From Acidilobaceae archaeon (GTDB lineage: Archaea; Thermoproteota; Thermoprotei_A; Sulfolobales; Acidilobaceae), in assembly GCA_026985435.1 (NCBI GenBank), contig JALSQL010000071.1, forward strand, positions 1 through 11,045: 11,045 bases of DNA, written 5' to 3'. The notes below the pieces were generated by a model. It searched no databases and was not told where the DNA came from. It saw only the letters and a program-made list of their open reading frames with translations. Positions within the stretch are counted from its first letter, which is position 1. Every line of letters begins with the position of its first letter. Positions 1 to 6,819 of this stretch are shown here, piece by piece. The position numbers were made by a program, and so were the translations under genes.

Positions 1-2
1 AC

Positions 3-407
3 GTTAACGGCACCCTCATAGCTGACTGGGACGACACCAACCCCAACGGGTTCACCCTATACCTAACCGTCGCCGACGTCTCCTCGAACATAACCACGGG
101 CCTGACAGGCGATGACTCCGGCTACACGAGGCTGGACGTGGACGGGAGGAACATAATATACAGCCAGGCCAGCAGCGACCAGGTGGACGTTGACGGCGTG
201 GAGCCCGACAGTAGCGGGTACCTCTACCTCTCCTACCATCCCTCCAACTCCCAGCTCGTCGTAGACGCCACGGCTAGCAGTATCGTCGTGAACGGGCAGC
301 CTGTCCCCATACTAGCCGTCGGCGGGGCCCTCGCCGCCTCCGCCGTGCTCCTGGCTTACGCGCTCTCGGGCCGCCGCCCGCGTGGAGCCAGCAGAGGGGA
401 AGGGTAG
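3..407 (+). CDS. C-terminal part of a secreted surface protein with an archaeosortase-like C-terminal sorting signal (5' end outside window)
   Basis: The frame is open from base 3 to the TAG at 405-407, giving 134 visible residues; the start lies before the window. The visible part is rich in Asp, Ser, Thr and Val with a beta-strand pattern, and has two N-glycosylation sequons (Asn-Gly-Thr at residue 2, Asn-Ile-Thr near residue 35). An Asp/Asn-rich stretch near residues 8-16 loosely resembles a calcium-binding loop. The tail is three-part: Gln-Pro-Val-Pro-Ile at about 99-103, one hydrophobic helix to about residue 121, then Arg-Arg-Pro-Arg-Gly and a short polar end. This is the general layout of PGF-CTERM, PEF-CTERM and VPXXXP-CTERM substrates of archaeosortases. 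The next gene starts 6 bases on, and an archaeosortase-family gene lies two genes downstream. An ordinary C-terminal membrane anchor is the simpler alternative. No family was recognised for the ectodomain. Confidence 0.75.
   Translation, partial: VNGTLIADWDDTNPNGFTLYLTVADVSSNITTGLTGDDSGYTRLDVDGRNIIYSQASSDQVDVDGVEPDSSGYLYLSYHPSNSQLVVDATASSIVVNGQPVPILAVGGALAASAVLLAYALSGRRPRGASRGEG
297..404 (+). other. Candidate archaeosortase recognition signal (QPVPI, membrane helix, Arg cluster)
   Basis: This stretch encodes the last 36 residues of the surface protein. A Pro-Val-Pro-Ile core (codons from 300) sits directly before a hydrophobic segment of about 18 residues, followed by Ser-Gly-Arg-Arg-Pro-Arg-Gly. 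Short motif, helix and basic end is the order known for substrates of the exosortase/archaeosortase superfamily. I did not match it to a named CTERM class, so the motif is inferred from layout and from the archaeosortase-like gene nearby. Confidence 0.5.
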
Positions 408-413
408 CCTGGG

Positions 414-1706
414 ATGGCTAGCTACCTAGACCTGGAGATCGAGGCCTGGAAGCGCCTGGCGCCGGGCGCTGCCTACACCATCATCGAGGCTCTCTACATA
501 GTTAGCATCCTGGTACTCTCAGCCTACGCCCTCTGGTACCTCTCCTCCCTCGTGGCATACCTGGCCCGGCCGGGCCTGCCCTCTAGGGAGCCCGAGGGCG
601 GCTGGCCCCGGGTGGCGGTCGTCTACCCCGTCTACAACGACTACGAGATCCTCTCGTCGCTCAGGACGGCTCTGGCCATGGACTACCCCGACTACACCGT
701 CATTGTCGTGGACGATAGCAGCGACGCGAGGCTATCCGGGAGGCTCGAGGAGGAGGCTAGGCGGAGCGGCGGCAGGCTGGTACACCTGAAGAGGCCCAAC
801 AGGCGGGGGCTCAAGGCGGGGGCCCTAAACTACGCTGCCAGGCACGCTGAGAGGCTGGGAGCAAAGTACATCCTAGTGCTCGACGCCGACTTCGAGCCCC
901 CACCCTGGCTCCTGAGGAGGATGGTATCGATAGCAGAGTCGAGCGGCGCCGTCATAGTTCAGGGGCACCAGAAGCACAGCAAGGGAGCCTCGGGCTTCTT
1001 CGGGGCCCTCTACAGGGCGAGCATGGCCGGGGCCACGGTGTTCCTCGCCGGGAGGGAGGCTATGGGGATGTTCCCCATATTCACCGGGTCGGTCGCCCTG
1101 ATACGACTGGACGCCCTGAGGGAGGTGGGGTTCCGGGAGGGCAGCATAAGCGAGGACCTCAGGTGGACCATAGACGCGCGCCTGGCTGGCGTGCTAGACG
1201 CCGTGAGGGTGGACCCCCACTCCTGGGCTGCTGGCAGCGTGCCCAAGAGCCTCAGGGCGGTGGTCAGGCAGCAGCTCCGCTGGAGCGCTGGCACCACCCG
1301 GGAGACCCTATCCACCATGAGGGACTTCCTCCTCGCCAGGCACGTGAGCCCCGGCGAGAAGGCTGGCTACCTCCTCCAGGGCATGTTCTACACCCAGGGC
1401 GTCTGGGTCTACCTCTCCACCCTAGCCCCGCTGCTCGCCTCGCTCCTAGGCTACACCCTGCCCCCGCTCTGGGGCCTGGGCCTATACGTTTGGATGCTAG
1501 GCATCGAGACGATAGTCCTGGCCGGCGCTATGGAGGAGGGCTACGCCAGGGGCCTCATGGCCCAGGTGGCCCTGGCGGTGCTCCCATACATCTATATCAC
1601 CTCCCTCATCCACGCCGTCGGAACCCTCCAGGCACTCCTAGGCAGGGGTGGCTCGTGGGTTGTCACGCCAAAGCGGGGAGAGTACGAGGGCCTCTACCGG
1701 GACTAG
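414..1706 (+). CDS. Membrane GT2 glycosyltransferase, processive cellulose synthase-like type
   Basis: This 430-residue protein probably transfers sugars from a nucleotide-sugar donor at the inner face of the membrane. An N-terminal helix (about 22-48) leads to a GT-A domain. Its motifs are Val-Val-Asp-Asp (98-101), Asp-Ala-Asp (157-159, metal and UDP binding), Ser-Glu-Asp (246-248, with the probable catalytic base) and Gln-Gln-Leu-Arg-Trp (286-290), the Q(Q/R)xRW signature of processive family 2 enzymes. Three C-terminal helices follow (about 318-345, 350-371, 382-404), then a Trp-Val-Val-Thr-Pro-Lys motif near 415-420 also common in this family. It starts at ATG, 6 bases after the surface-protein gene, and its last 47 bases overlap the archaeosortase gene. 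Context suggests it glycosylates the surface protein or a lipid-linked glycan, or makes a surface polysaccharide. The substrate cannot be read from the sequence. Confidence 0.92.
   Translation: MASYLDLEIEAWKRLAPGAAYTIIEALYIVSILVLSAYALWYLSSLVAYLARPGLPSREPEGGWPRVAVVYPVYNDYEILSSLRTALAMDYPDYTVIVVDDSSDARLSGRLEEEARRSGGRLVHLKRPNRRGLKAGALNYAARHAERLGAKYILVLDADFEPPPWLLRRMVSIAESSGAVIVQGHQKHSKGASGFFGALYRASMAGATVFLAGREAMGMFPIFTGSVALIRLDALREVGFREGSISEDLRWTIDARLAGVLDAVRVDPHSWAAGSVPKSLRAVVRQQLRWSAGTTRETLSTMRDFLLARHVSPGEKAGYLLQGMFYTQGVWVYLSTLAPLLASLLGYTLPPLWGLGLYVWMLGIETIVLAGAMEEGYARGLMAQVALAVLPYIYITSLIHAVGTLQALLGRGGSWVVTPKRGEYEGLYRD
1645..1651 (+). promoter_or_regulatory. Shine-Dalgarno inside the GT2 gene that decides the archaeosortase start
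   Basis: GGGGTGG matches the archaeal anti-Shine-Dalgarno core and lies 8 bases before TTG 1660. It overlaps the alternative GTG start at 1648, so the two starts cannot both be served by it. The - strand gene starting at 10037 uses the same GGGGTG with the same 8-base spacing. Confidence 0.45.
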
Positions 1707-2220
1707 CGGCGGGTCGCTGCGCTGGGTATACCCGCGGATAGCGGCCTTCGCCGTGGCGGCGACGGTAGCCGAGAGGCTCCTCCGCTCCTCCCAGGTGGGC
1801 AGCCTGCTCCTAGGCCTGGAGGCCTCGGCTGTCGCGCGCATGCTGGAGCTGGCCGGGGTTGGCGTCATCGCCATTAGGAGGGGGGTGGTGCTCGCCTACG
1901 GCTTCGGGCACGCCACGACCATGATAATGACGTGGGAGTGCAGCAGCCTGCTGGCGGTGGTGGCGTTCCTCCTATTCTCCCTCTCGATACCCGGCGTCAG
2001 CCCCGGGGGCAGGCTGGCGGCGGCCCTCATCTACGCCCCCGCCATAGTTGCGGTGAACCTCTTCCGGATACTAGTAGTGGTGCTAGCTTCGCTCTACTTC
2101 GGGGTCGGCGCCTCGGCCCTGATGCACAACTACCTCGGCTCCGCCCTGATACTGCTGGCCTACACACTGCTCTGGTTCGACTGGCTAGCCAGGCACCTGG
2201 GGAGGGGGAGCGGTGGCTAG
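1660..2220 (+). CDS. Archaeosortase/exosortase-family transpeptidase-like membrane protein
   Basis: This 186-residue, mostly hydrophobic protein carries the conserved signature of the exosortase/archaeosortase superfamily. Cys94 sits in Trp-Glu-Cys-Ser-Ser before a long hydrophobic stretch. Arg136 sits in Val-Asn-Leu-Phe-Arg-Ile. His156 sits in Met-His-Asn-Tyr-Leu-Gly. The Cys-Arg-His order and the Arg-His spacing of 20 match the family's proposed catalytic residues. The known role is to cut substrates at a C-terminal sorting signal outside the membrane and pass them to an anchor. The length is short, close to the core domain. I chose TTG at 1660 because GGGGTGG at 1645-1651 lies 8 bases upstream; an in-frame GTG at 1648 would add four residues. 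Either start overlaps the GT2 gene. The stop overlaps the next gene by 8 bases. Family membership is well supported; the exact class and substrate are inferred. Confidence 0.85.
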   Translation: MSRQSGESTRASTGTSGGSLRWVYPRIAAFAVAATVAERLLRSSQVGSLLLGLEASAVARMLELAGVGVIAIRRGVVLAYGFGHATTMIMTWECSSLLAVVAFLLFSLSIPGVSPGGRLAAALIYAPAIVAVNLFRILVVVLASLYFGVGASALMHNYLGSALILLAYTLLWFDWLARHLGRGSGG

Positions 2221-3340
2221 GGCAGCTAGCTGGGCTGGCCTGGCCGTGGCGCTGGCGGCCGCTGCCCTGGCGCTGGCGGCCCAGGCGGCCGGCGCCGGCG
2301 GGGGCGTGCTCTACATTGCAACCGACCCCCAGGACCTGGACTACCTCAACGCCCTCCTGAAGGGCGGCTACGCTCCCGGGGGCGCCCTCTCCAACCTCTC
2401 GGGGGCCGCAAGACCAGACGGGTACTCGGTAGTCGTCCTGCTCGACCCCAACTGGGACCCCGGCCAGCTGGGCGAGGCCCTCGAGGCGAGCGGCTCCCTG
2501 GTCTCGTACATCGCCAGGGGCGGGGTTGTGGTGGCGACCCTGAACGGGGCGGTACTCCTAAACCTAACCCTAGCCAGCGACGGGCTGCCGCTACGCCTAA
2601 CCAGCACGCCCGGCAGGCCCCCCGCTCCGGCCTCCTACAACTACTCCAAGTACCTCGCCGTCGAGCCCCCGCCGGGCGCCGTGGCGGTCGAGGCCGAGAC
2701 CAGGCGCGGCGGCTTCACGATCTACAAGCTACGCCTCGGCGGAGGATGGCTCGTGGTGGTACCCTACAACACCGTCTGGGCATACGAGGACACCGGGGAC
2801 CCCAGCTACCTCGAGGTCCTCTCCCAGGCCATAGCCGTCGCAGAGGGGCTCCCCAGGGAGGAGCCCAGAACCAGCCTGGGGGCCGCCCTGGCAGTGGCCA
2901 CCGCCACCGCCGCCGCGGCGGCCGCGCTACCAGCATCGGAGGGCAGGGCTAGGAGGCTGGTCGCCCCCCTCTGGGCCCGGATCCGGAGGGGGGAGGAGCG
3001 ACGGCACCCCGCGCGGGCCGCCATACTGGAGGCCCTAGAGGCCCGTGGGGCCCTGGCCTTCAGCGAGCTCCAGAGGGCCACTGGCATCCCAAAGCCCACC
3101 CTCTCCTGGCACCTCTACGTCCTCGAGAGGGCCGGACTCGTAGCTACCCTCCGCTGGCGGGGGCGCCTCTACATCTACACCCCAACCCGCGAGGGCGAGC
3201 AGGCCCTCCTAAGGCTACTCGCCGGCAGGAGGGGCTTCTGCCGGGAGGCCCGAGCCTGCAGGAGCCGCGCCGGGGGCGGCGGCCTCTGCGGCATCGTCGA
3301 GAGGTGGTGGAGCCTTGTCGGAGAGCTCTGCGGGGAGTAG
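2213..3340 (+). CDS. Membrane-anchored winged-helix regulator with extracellular sensor-like domain
   Basis: This 375-residue protein has a signal peptide or anchor (about 4-27). An extracellular alpha/beta domain (about 31-212) follows, which resembles glutamine-amidotransferase-like folds such as DUF4350 in its beta-strand and Gly pattern. It carries three sequons (Asn61, Asn117, Asn143). A helix (about 219-241) with basic residues after it leads to a winged helix-turn-helix (about 264-338) containing Pro-Thr-Leu-Ser-Trp-His and a wing ending in Tyr-Ile-Tyr-Thr-Pro. The tail has four cysteines (343, 349, 359, 373). The domain order implies sensing outside and DNA binding inside, as in other archaeal one-component membrane regulators. 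It starts at GTG behind GGAGGGGG (2201-2208) and overlaps the archaeosortase gene by 8 bases. It may regulate this operon, which is inference. The DUF4350 resemblance is by eye and weak; the winged helix is clear. Confidence 0.75.
   Translation: MARAASWAGLAVALAAAALALAAQAAGAGGGVLYIATDPQDLDYLNALLKGGYAPGGALSNLSGAARPDGYSVVVLLDPNWDPGQLGEALEASGSLVSYIARGGVVVATLNGAVLLNLTLASDGLPLRLTSTPGRPPAPASYNYSKYLAVEPPPGAVAVEAETRRGGFTIYKLRLGGGWLVVVPYNTVWAYEDTGDPSYLEVLSQAIAVAEGLPREEPRTSLGAALAVATATAAAAAALPASEGRARRLVAPLWARIRRGEERRHPARAAILEALEARGALAFSELQRATGIPKPTLSWHLYVLERAGLVATLRWRGRLYIYTPTREGEQALLRLLAGRRGFCREARACRSRAGGGGLCGIVERWWSLVGELCGE
3301..3306 (+). promoter_or_regulatory. Strong Shine-Dalgarno inside the regulator gene, deciding the TTG start of the next gene
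   Basis: GAGGTG is a full match to the crenarchaeal Shine-Dalgarno core and lies 8 bases before TTG 3315. It sits within the coding end of the regulator gene, so translation of the two genes is probably coupled. No other start codon is suitably placed upstream of the first membrane helix. Confidence 0.6.
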
Positions 3341-5054
3341 GCCGCGGGGGCGGCTCTACGCCACTATAGCCGCCGCTGCGGCATTCGCCGTCTCCCTCCC
3401 GCCAGCCCTCTCCCCGGGGCTGCCCAGCTTGGAGAGGGGGATCTTCGCCCACGCCACCATAGGCTACTACCTCAGCACCGCCAGGCTCCTCGACCGGTGG
3501 GGGTGGTGGACCCCCTGCTGGTGCGCCGGCTTCCAGGACCTCCTACGCTTCTACCCCCCGCTGGGCCCCGCCCTGCTGCTGGCGCTCCTCAGGGTCCTGG
3601 GCCCCTACACCGCCCCCGGCGCCGCCATGGCCTTGGCGCTCGCGGTGCTCGCCTCGGGGCTGTCGAGCTTCGCCTGGGAGGCCAGCGGTAGGAGGTCCGC
3701 CCTAGCAGCGGTGGTGGCGCCCCTCACGCTGGTGGCGGTGTCCGGGTGGGTCTCCACCGCGGCGCTGTACTGGGAGTTCACGAGGATCCTCGGGGACGGC
3801 CTGGCGTTCCACAGCCTGGCGAGGCTCAGGAGGGCCCTCTCCACCGGCGAGCGCCGGGAGGCAGCCGCTGCTGGGGTCCTCGCCGGGCTGGCCGTGCTGT
3901 CGAGCCTGATCTCCGCCTCCTGGCTCGCCGCGGGGGCCCTCGTGGTTGGGGCCTGGGAGGTGCTAGGCACGCTCAGGCGGGCCCCGGAGCCCAGCGCCGC
4001 CCTCTACCAGGCCGGCCTGCTGGCCTCGTATGTGCTCGCCGCCGCGGCGGTGTCCCTCTGGTGGCTGGTCCCAGCGGTGCTCCCCTGGGGGCTGGGCCAC
4101 TACATGAGGGTGCACACGCCCCTAAACCTGAAGGCCTCCATCCTGGCAGACTCCCTATCCCTGGCGCCGCCCCTCTACGAGCCCGCGGTCCAGGCGCTGG
4201 TAGCCCTGGTGGGCGCCGCGGGGCTGGCCGCTGGGTGGAGGCGCGGGGGCGGGCTCCACGCCGCCCTGGCGGCCGCTCTACTGGCCCTCTCGCTGGCCCA
4301 CGGGCAGGGGCCTAGGCTGCTGCCGGTGCTGGGCTCCCTGCTGGTCATAGGTGGCGCCTCCGGGTTCCAGGCTGGGGGCGGCCGCTGGGCCGCGGCTGGC
4401 CTCGCCGCCCTGCTGGTGGTGGTTGGCGTCTACGCCGCCTACTACTACCCCACCTACGAGTCCATGCTCCGCCCCGACTACTCCTTCGTGGGGAGCGACG
4501 ACTACAGGATAGCCCAGTGGCTGGCCGGCCAGGGGCCGGTGAGGGTCTACGCCATGTACGGCCCCGCCTTCCACGGCACCCAGTGGCTGGACTACTTCGA
4601 CCCGGAGGCGTGCCAGGTGCTCTCCGGGTTCATGGAGGGCTGCCTCAACGAGACGCCGCAGCTGATAGACCACTACGTCAAGGACACCCTAGACGCCCTG
4701 GGGGCCTACAGGCTCCTCTCCCAGGCCGGGGTGGAGTACATTATAGTGGACAAGGCCTGGATGTCCTCCAAGAGGCCGAACACGGTGGAGCTAATGGAGG
4801 CCATGGGGCTAGCCGAGCCCCTCGAGAGCCTCAACCGGGAGCTGCGCTACACCGCCGTCTACAGGCTCGCCCCCCAGCCGCGGCCGGGCGGGTGCCCCGC
4901 GGAGCCCAGCGTGGAGCCCTTCTACTGGACCCCCGCCAGGATCCTGGGGGTTCTCTCCACAGCGGCGGCGATACTGATGCTCTGGCGCCGCCAAGGCAAG
5001 CCTGGGAGAGCCGCCCCAGGAGATAGAGGCGTCTACGTATCGGCTCCCCGCTAG
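3315..5054 (+). CDS. Polytopic GT-C-like membrane protein (PTPS-related membrane family type)
   Basis: This 579-residue protein has about ten hydrophobic segments between residues 14 and 375, an extracytoplasmic domain (about 376-535), a last helix (about 541-556) and a basic tail. After the first helix comes Leu-Glu-Arg-Gly-Ile-Phe-Ala-His (39-46), an acidic/His first-loop motif as in GT-C lipid-linked glycosyltransferases. Trp-Thr-Pro (65-67) and Phe-Tyr-Pro-Pro-Leu (79-83) resemble Pfam 6-pyruvoyl-tetrahydropterin synthase-related membrane proteins, whose name is misleading. The soluble domain has a sequon at Asn445 and cysteines at 433, 443 and 527. The start is TTG behind GAGGTG, overlapping the regulator gene by 26 bases. 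A role in moving a lipid-linked sugar to the surface protein is plausible by context. The exact reaction is unknown, and a non-enzymatic surface-assembly role is possible. Confidence 0.72.
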   Translation: MSESSAGSRPRGRLYATIAAAAAFAVSLPPALSPGLPSLERGIFAHATIGYYLSTARLLDRWGWWTPCWCAGFQDLLRFYPPLGPALLLALLRVLGPYTAPGAAMALALAVLASGLSSFAWEASGRRSALAAVVAPLTLVAVSGWVSTAALYWEFTRILGDGLAFHSLARLRRALSTGERREAAAAGVLAGLAVLSSLISASWLAAGALVVGAWEVLGTLRRAPEPSAALYQAGLLASYVLAAAAVSLWWLVPAVLPWGLGHYMRVHTPLNLKASILADSLSLAPPLYEPAVQALVALVGAAGLAAGWRRGGGLHAALAAALLALSLAHGQGPRLLPVLGSLLVIGGASGFQAGGGRWAAAGLAALLVVVGVYAAYYYPTYESMLRPDYSFVGSDDYRIAQWLAGQGPVRVYAMYGPAFHGTQWLDYFDPEACQVLSGFMEGCLNETPQLIDHYVKDTLDALGAYRLLSQAGVEYIIVDKAWMSSKRPNTVELMEAMGLAEPLESLNRELRYTAVYRLAPQPRPGGCPAEPSVEPFYWTPARILGVLSTAAAILMLWRRQGKPGRAAPGDRGVYVSAPR

Positions 5055-6025
5055 TGGGTGCCCCGGAGGCCGCGGGACTGGCGGATCCACTCGATGGTCC
5101 TGCGGAGGCCCGCCTCGAGCGGCACCCTGGGCTCCCAGCCGATGGCCTCCCTGGCCCTGCGGATGTCCGCCACTATCCTTGACACATCGCCCGGCCTCGG
5201 GGGCGCGGGGGTGTAGGAGGGCCTCACGCCTAGGATGCGCGCTATGGCCTCTAGTAGCTCTAGTATTGACACCTCGGTGCCCGAGCCCACATTCAGCGGG
5301 CCCGTGTAGCGTGAGTGGAGGGCCTTAACGTTAGCCTCTGCCACGTCTGAGACGTACACGAAGTCGCGGGTCTGATGGCCGCCCCCGTGGAGCACGGGCT
5401 TCTCGCCGGCTAGCAGCGCGCTGGCAAACCTGTAGACAACGCCGGAGTAGGGGCCCGGCCTCATGCGGGGGCCGTATACGTTGAAGTACCGCAGCGCGGC
5501 CGCGCTCAGGCCGTACTCCCTAGAGTATCCCCATAGGAGGTTCTCCCCCGCCAGCTTCGTGGCCCCGTAGAGGTTCGCCGGGCGGAGGGGGTGATCCTCG
5601 TCTACCGGCAGCCTCACGGGCTCCCCGTAGACTGCGGCAGACGAGGCGTAGACGAACCTGGAGGCGTCTAGCCTCCTCGCAGCCTCGAGCATCGCCGCCG
5701 TGCCTAGGACGTTGGACCTCCACGCCCTCTCCGGGTAGGCCCGCGCCTCCGGCACGCCCACCAGGGCGGCCAGGTGGATGAAGGCCACGTCACCACGGCT
5801 ATCCCGAGCCCTCGCCACCAACTCAGCCGGACAGCCGGGTGCCGAGATGTCGCAAACCAGCATCTCTGCCAGGCCGGATCGGATGTGCCTCTCAATGTTT
5901 GCCATGCTGCCGGAGCTCAGGTCGTCCACCACCAGGACCCTAACGGCGCCGGAGCCGGCTAGGGCGTCTAGGGTCGCACTACCTATGAACCCGGCCCCGC
6001 CAGTTAACACCACGAGCACCCTCAT
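5051..6025 (-). CDS. galE: NAD-dependent sugar-nucleotide epimerase, UDP-glucose 4-epimerase-like
   Basis: This 324-residue protein is an extended short-chain dehydrogenase. It has the NAD-binding Thr-Gly-Gly-Ala-Gly-Phe-Ile-Gly (GxxGxxG at 9-15), acidic Asp34-Asp35 at the end of strand 2, Ser128-Ser129-Ala-Ala-Val-Tyr-Gly, and catalytic Tyr153-xxx-Lys157. Arg-Tyr-Phe-Asn-Val-Tyr-Gly-Pro-Arg follows near 179-187. The Ser-Ser-Ala-Ala-Val-Tyr-Gly form favours a C4 epimerase (UDP-Glc/UDP-Gal or the N-acetyl forms) over a 4,6-dehydratase. Length is normal. The start ATG overlaps the upstream gene's TGA by one base; GTG at 6028 is possible. GTG at 6019 is also possible, as GGTGAT lies 4 bases before it and it would give a family-typical N terminus. 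Its stop overlaps the stop of the GT-C-like gene. It may supply a donor sugar for the glycosyltransferases. The substrate is not proven. Confidence 0.9.
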   Translation of the reverse strand: MRVLVVLTGGAGFIGSATLDALAGSGAVRVLVVDDLSSGSMANIERHIRSGLAEMLVCDISAPGCPAELVARARDSRGDVAFIHLAALVGVPEARAYPERAWRSNVLGTAAMLEAARRLDASRFVYASSAAVYGEPVRLPVDEDHPLRPANLYGATKLAGENLLWGYSREYGLSAAALRYFNVYGPRMRPGPYSGVVYRFASALLAGEKPVLHGGGHQTRDFVYVSDVAEANVKALHSRYTGPLNVGSGTEVSILELLEAIARILGVRPSYTPAPPRPGDVSRIVADIRRAREAIGWEPRVPLEAGLRRTIEWIRQSRGLRGTH

Positions 6026-6819
6026 CACCCGATGGAGCCTGCGATTGCTACTGCCAGGCTCCTCCCGCCCCTAATAGGGCAGCTGGCCACGGCGGCCCTG
6101 CCACGGGCGGCCTCGACCTCCATCAGCCTGGGCGCCTCCGGGTCTGGGAGGATCAGGGTTCTCCCGGCCGGTATCTCCCTGGTGTAGACCCTGCAGCCCC
6201 CGGGCCGCCCGCCGCCCCGGAGGGCCGCGAGCTCGCCGGCCATCCTGGCTGCCCCCAGCCGGGCTGCCCCCGCCAGGCCCAGGGCGCTGGCGAGGCTGCC
6301 CGGCCAGGGCTTCCCGGGCTTCAGGCGTTTGACGGTGTAGGAGTCTAGAACCACAGCGGTGGCCCTGTTGAGGCTCTCCAGCACCACGACAGCCAGCCTC
6401 CCGCCGGGGAGCCTGGCGGCCACCATCACCACTCCTAGCCTGGAGGCCACGCCGTAGGCCTCGGGGCCCAGGAGGTCCAGGAGGGTTGAGAGGAGCTCGA
6501 GGGTGCTCCTCCTGGCGACGCTCGAGAGGCCGTAGAGGATCATTGTGTCTACGGGTGTGAGCGCCAGTATCAGGGCGGCTCCCAGCAGGAGCCCCCTATC
6601 GCCCCCCCTGGTGTAGAGCCAGAGGAGCGCCAGGGCGATGGCCACGTGGCCAGCGGCCGAGGCGAGGGCCAGCCTGCGGAGCACCCTCGAGGCGGAGAGG
6701 AGCGACTCGCACCCATACCTGGGCGGGGGCTCTAGTGGGCAGCCGCCCCCGGGGCGGGTCGCTGCCAGGCTGAACTCTCCACCCCCCACACCCAGGCTGC
6801 GGGGTCGGTTGAGGTGCAT
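6025..6819 (-). CDS. Two-helix membrane protein of unknown function
   Basis: I do not recognise this 264-residue protein. Its first 45 residues are polar, with cysteines at 27 and 37. Two hydrophobic segments follow (about 51-69 and 74-96). The rest, about 97-264, is probably a cytoplasmic alpha/beta domain with a hydrophobic beta stretch (about 126-147), a Lys/Arg patch (about 164-170) and cysteines at 209 and 247. The ATG at 6819 is favoured because GGGTG (complement of 6827-6831) lies 7 bases upstream; the open frame continues to 7269 but there it only mirrors the radical SAM gene. The TGA overlaps the epimerase ATG as TGATG, so the two are co-transcribed and probably translationally coupled. 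A helper in surface sugar metabolism is a guess from context only. Confidence 0.65.
   Translation of the reverse strand: MHLNRPRSLGVGGGEFSLAATRPGGGCPLEPPPRYGCESLLSASRVLRRLALASAAGHVAIALALLWLYTRGGDRGLLLGAALILALTPVDTMILYGLSSVARRSTLELLSTLLDLLGPEAYGVASRLGVVMVAARLPGGRLAVVVLESLNRATAVVLDSYTVKRLKPGKPWPGSLASALGLAGAARLGAARMAGELAALRGGGRPGGCRVYTREIPAGRTLILPDPEAPRLMEVEAARGRAAVASCPIRGGRSLAVAIAGSIG

Noticed and set aside
1724..1733. GGGTATACCC palindrome with a TATA-like core in the archaeosortase gene
   Set aside because: It encodes Trp-Val-Tyr-Pro at the first membrane helix, and no gene starts at the right distance downstream, so an internal promoter is not supported.
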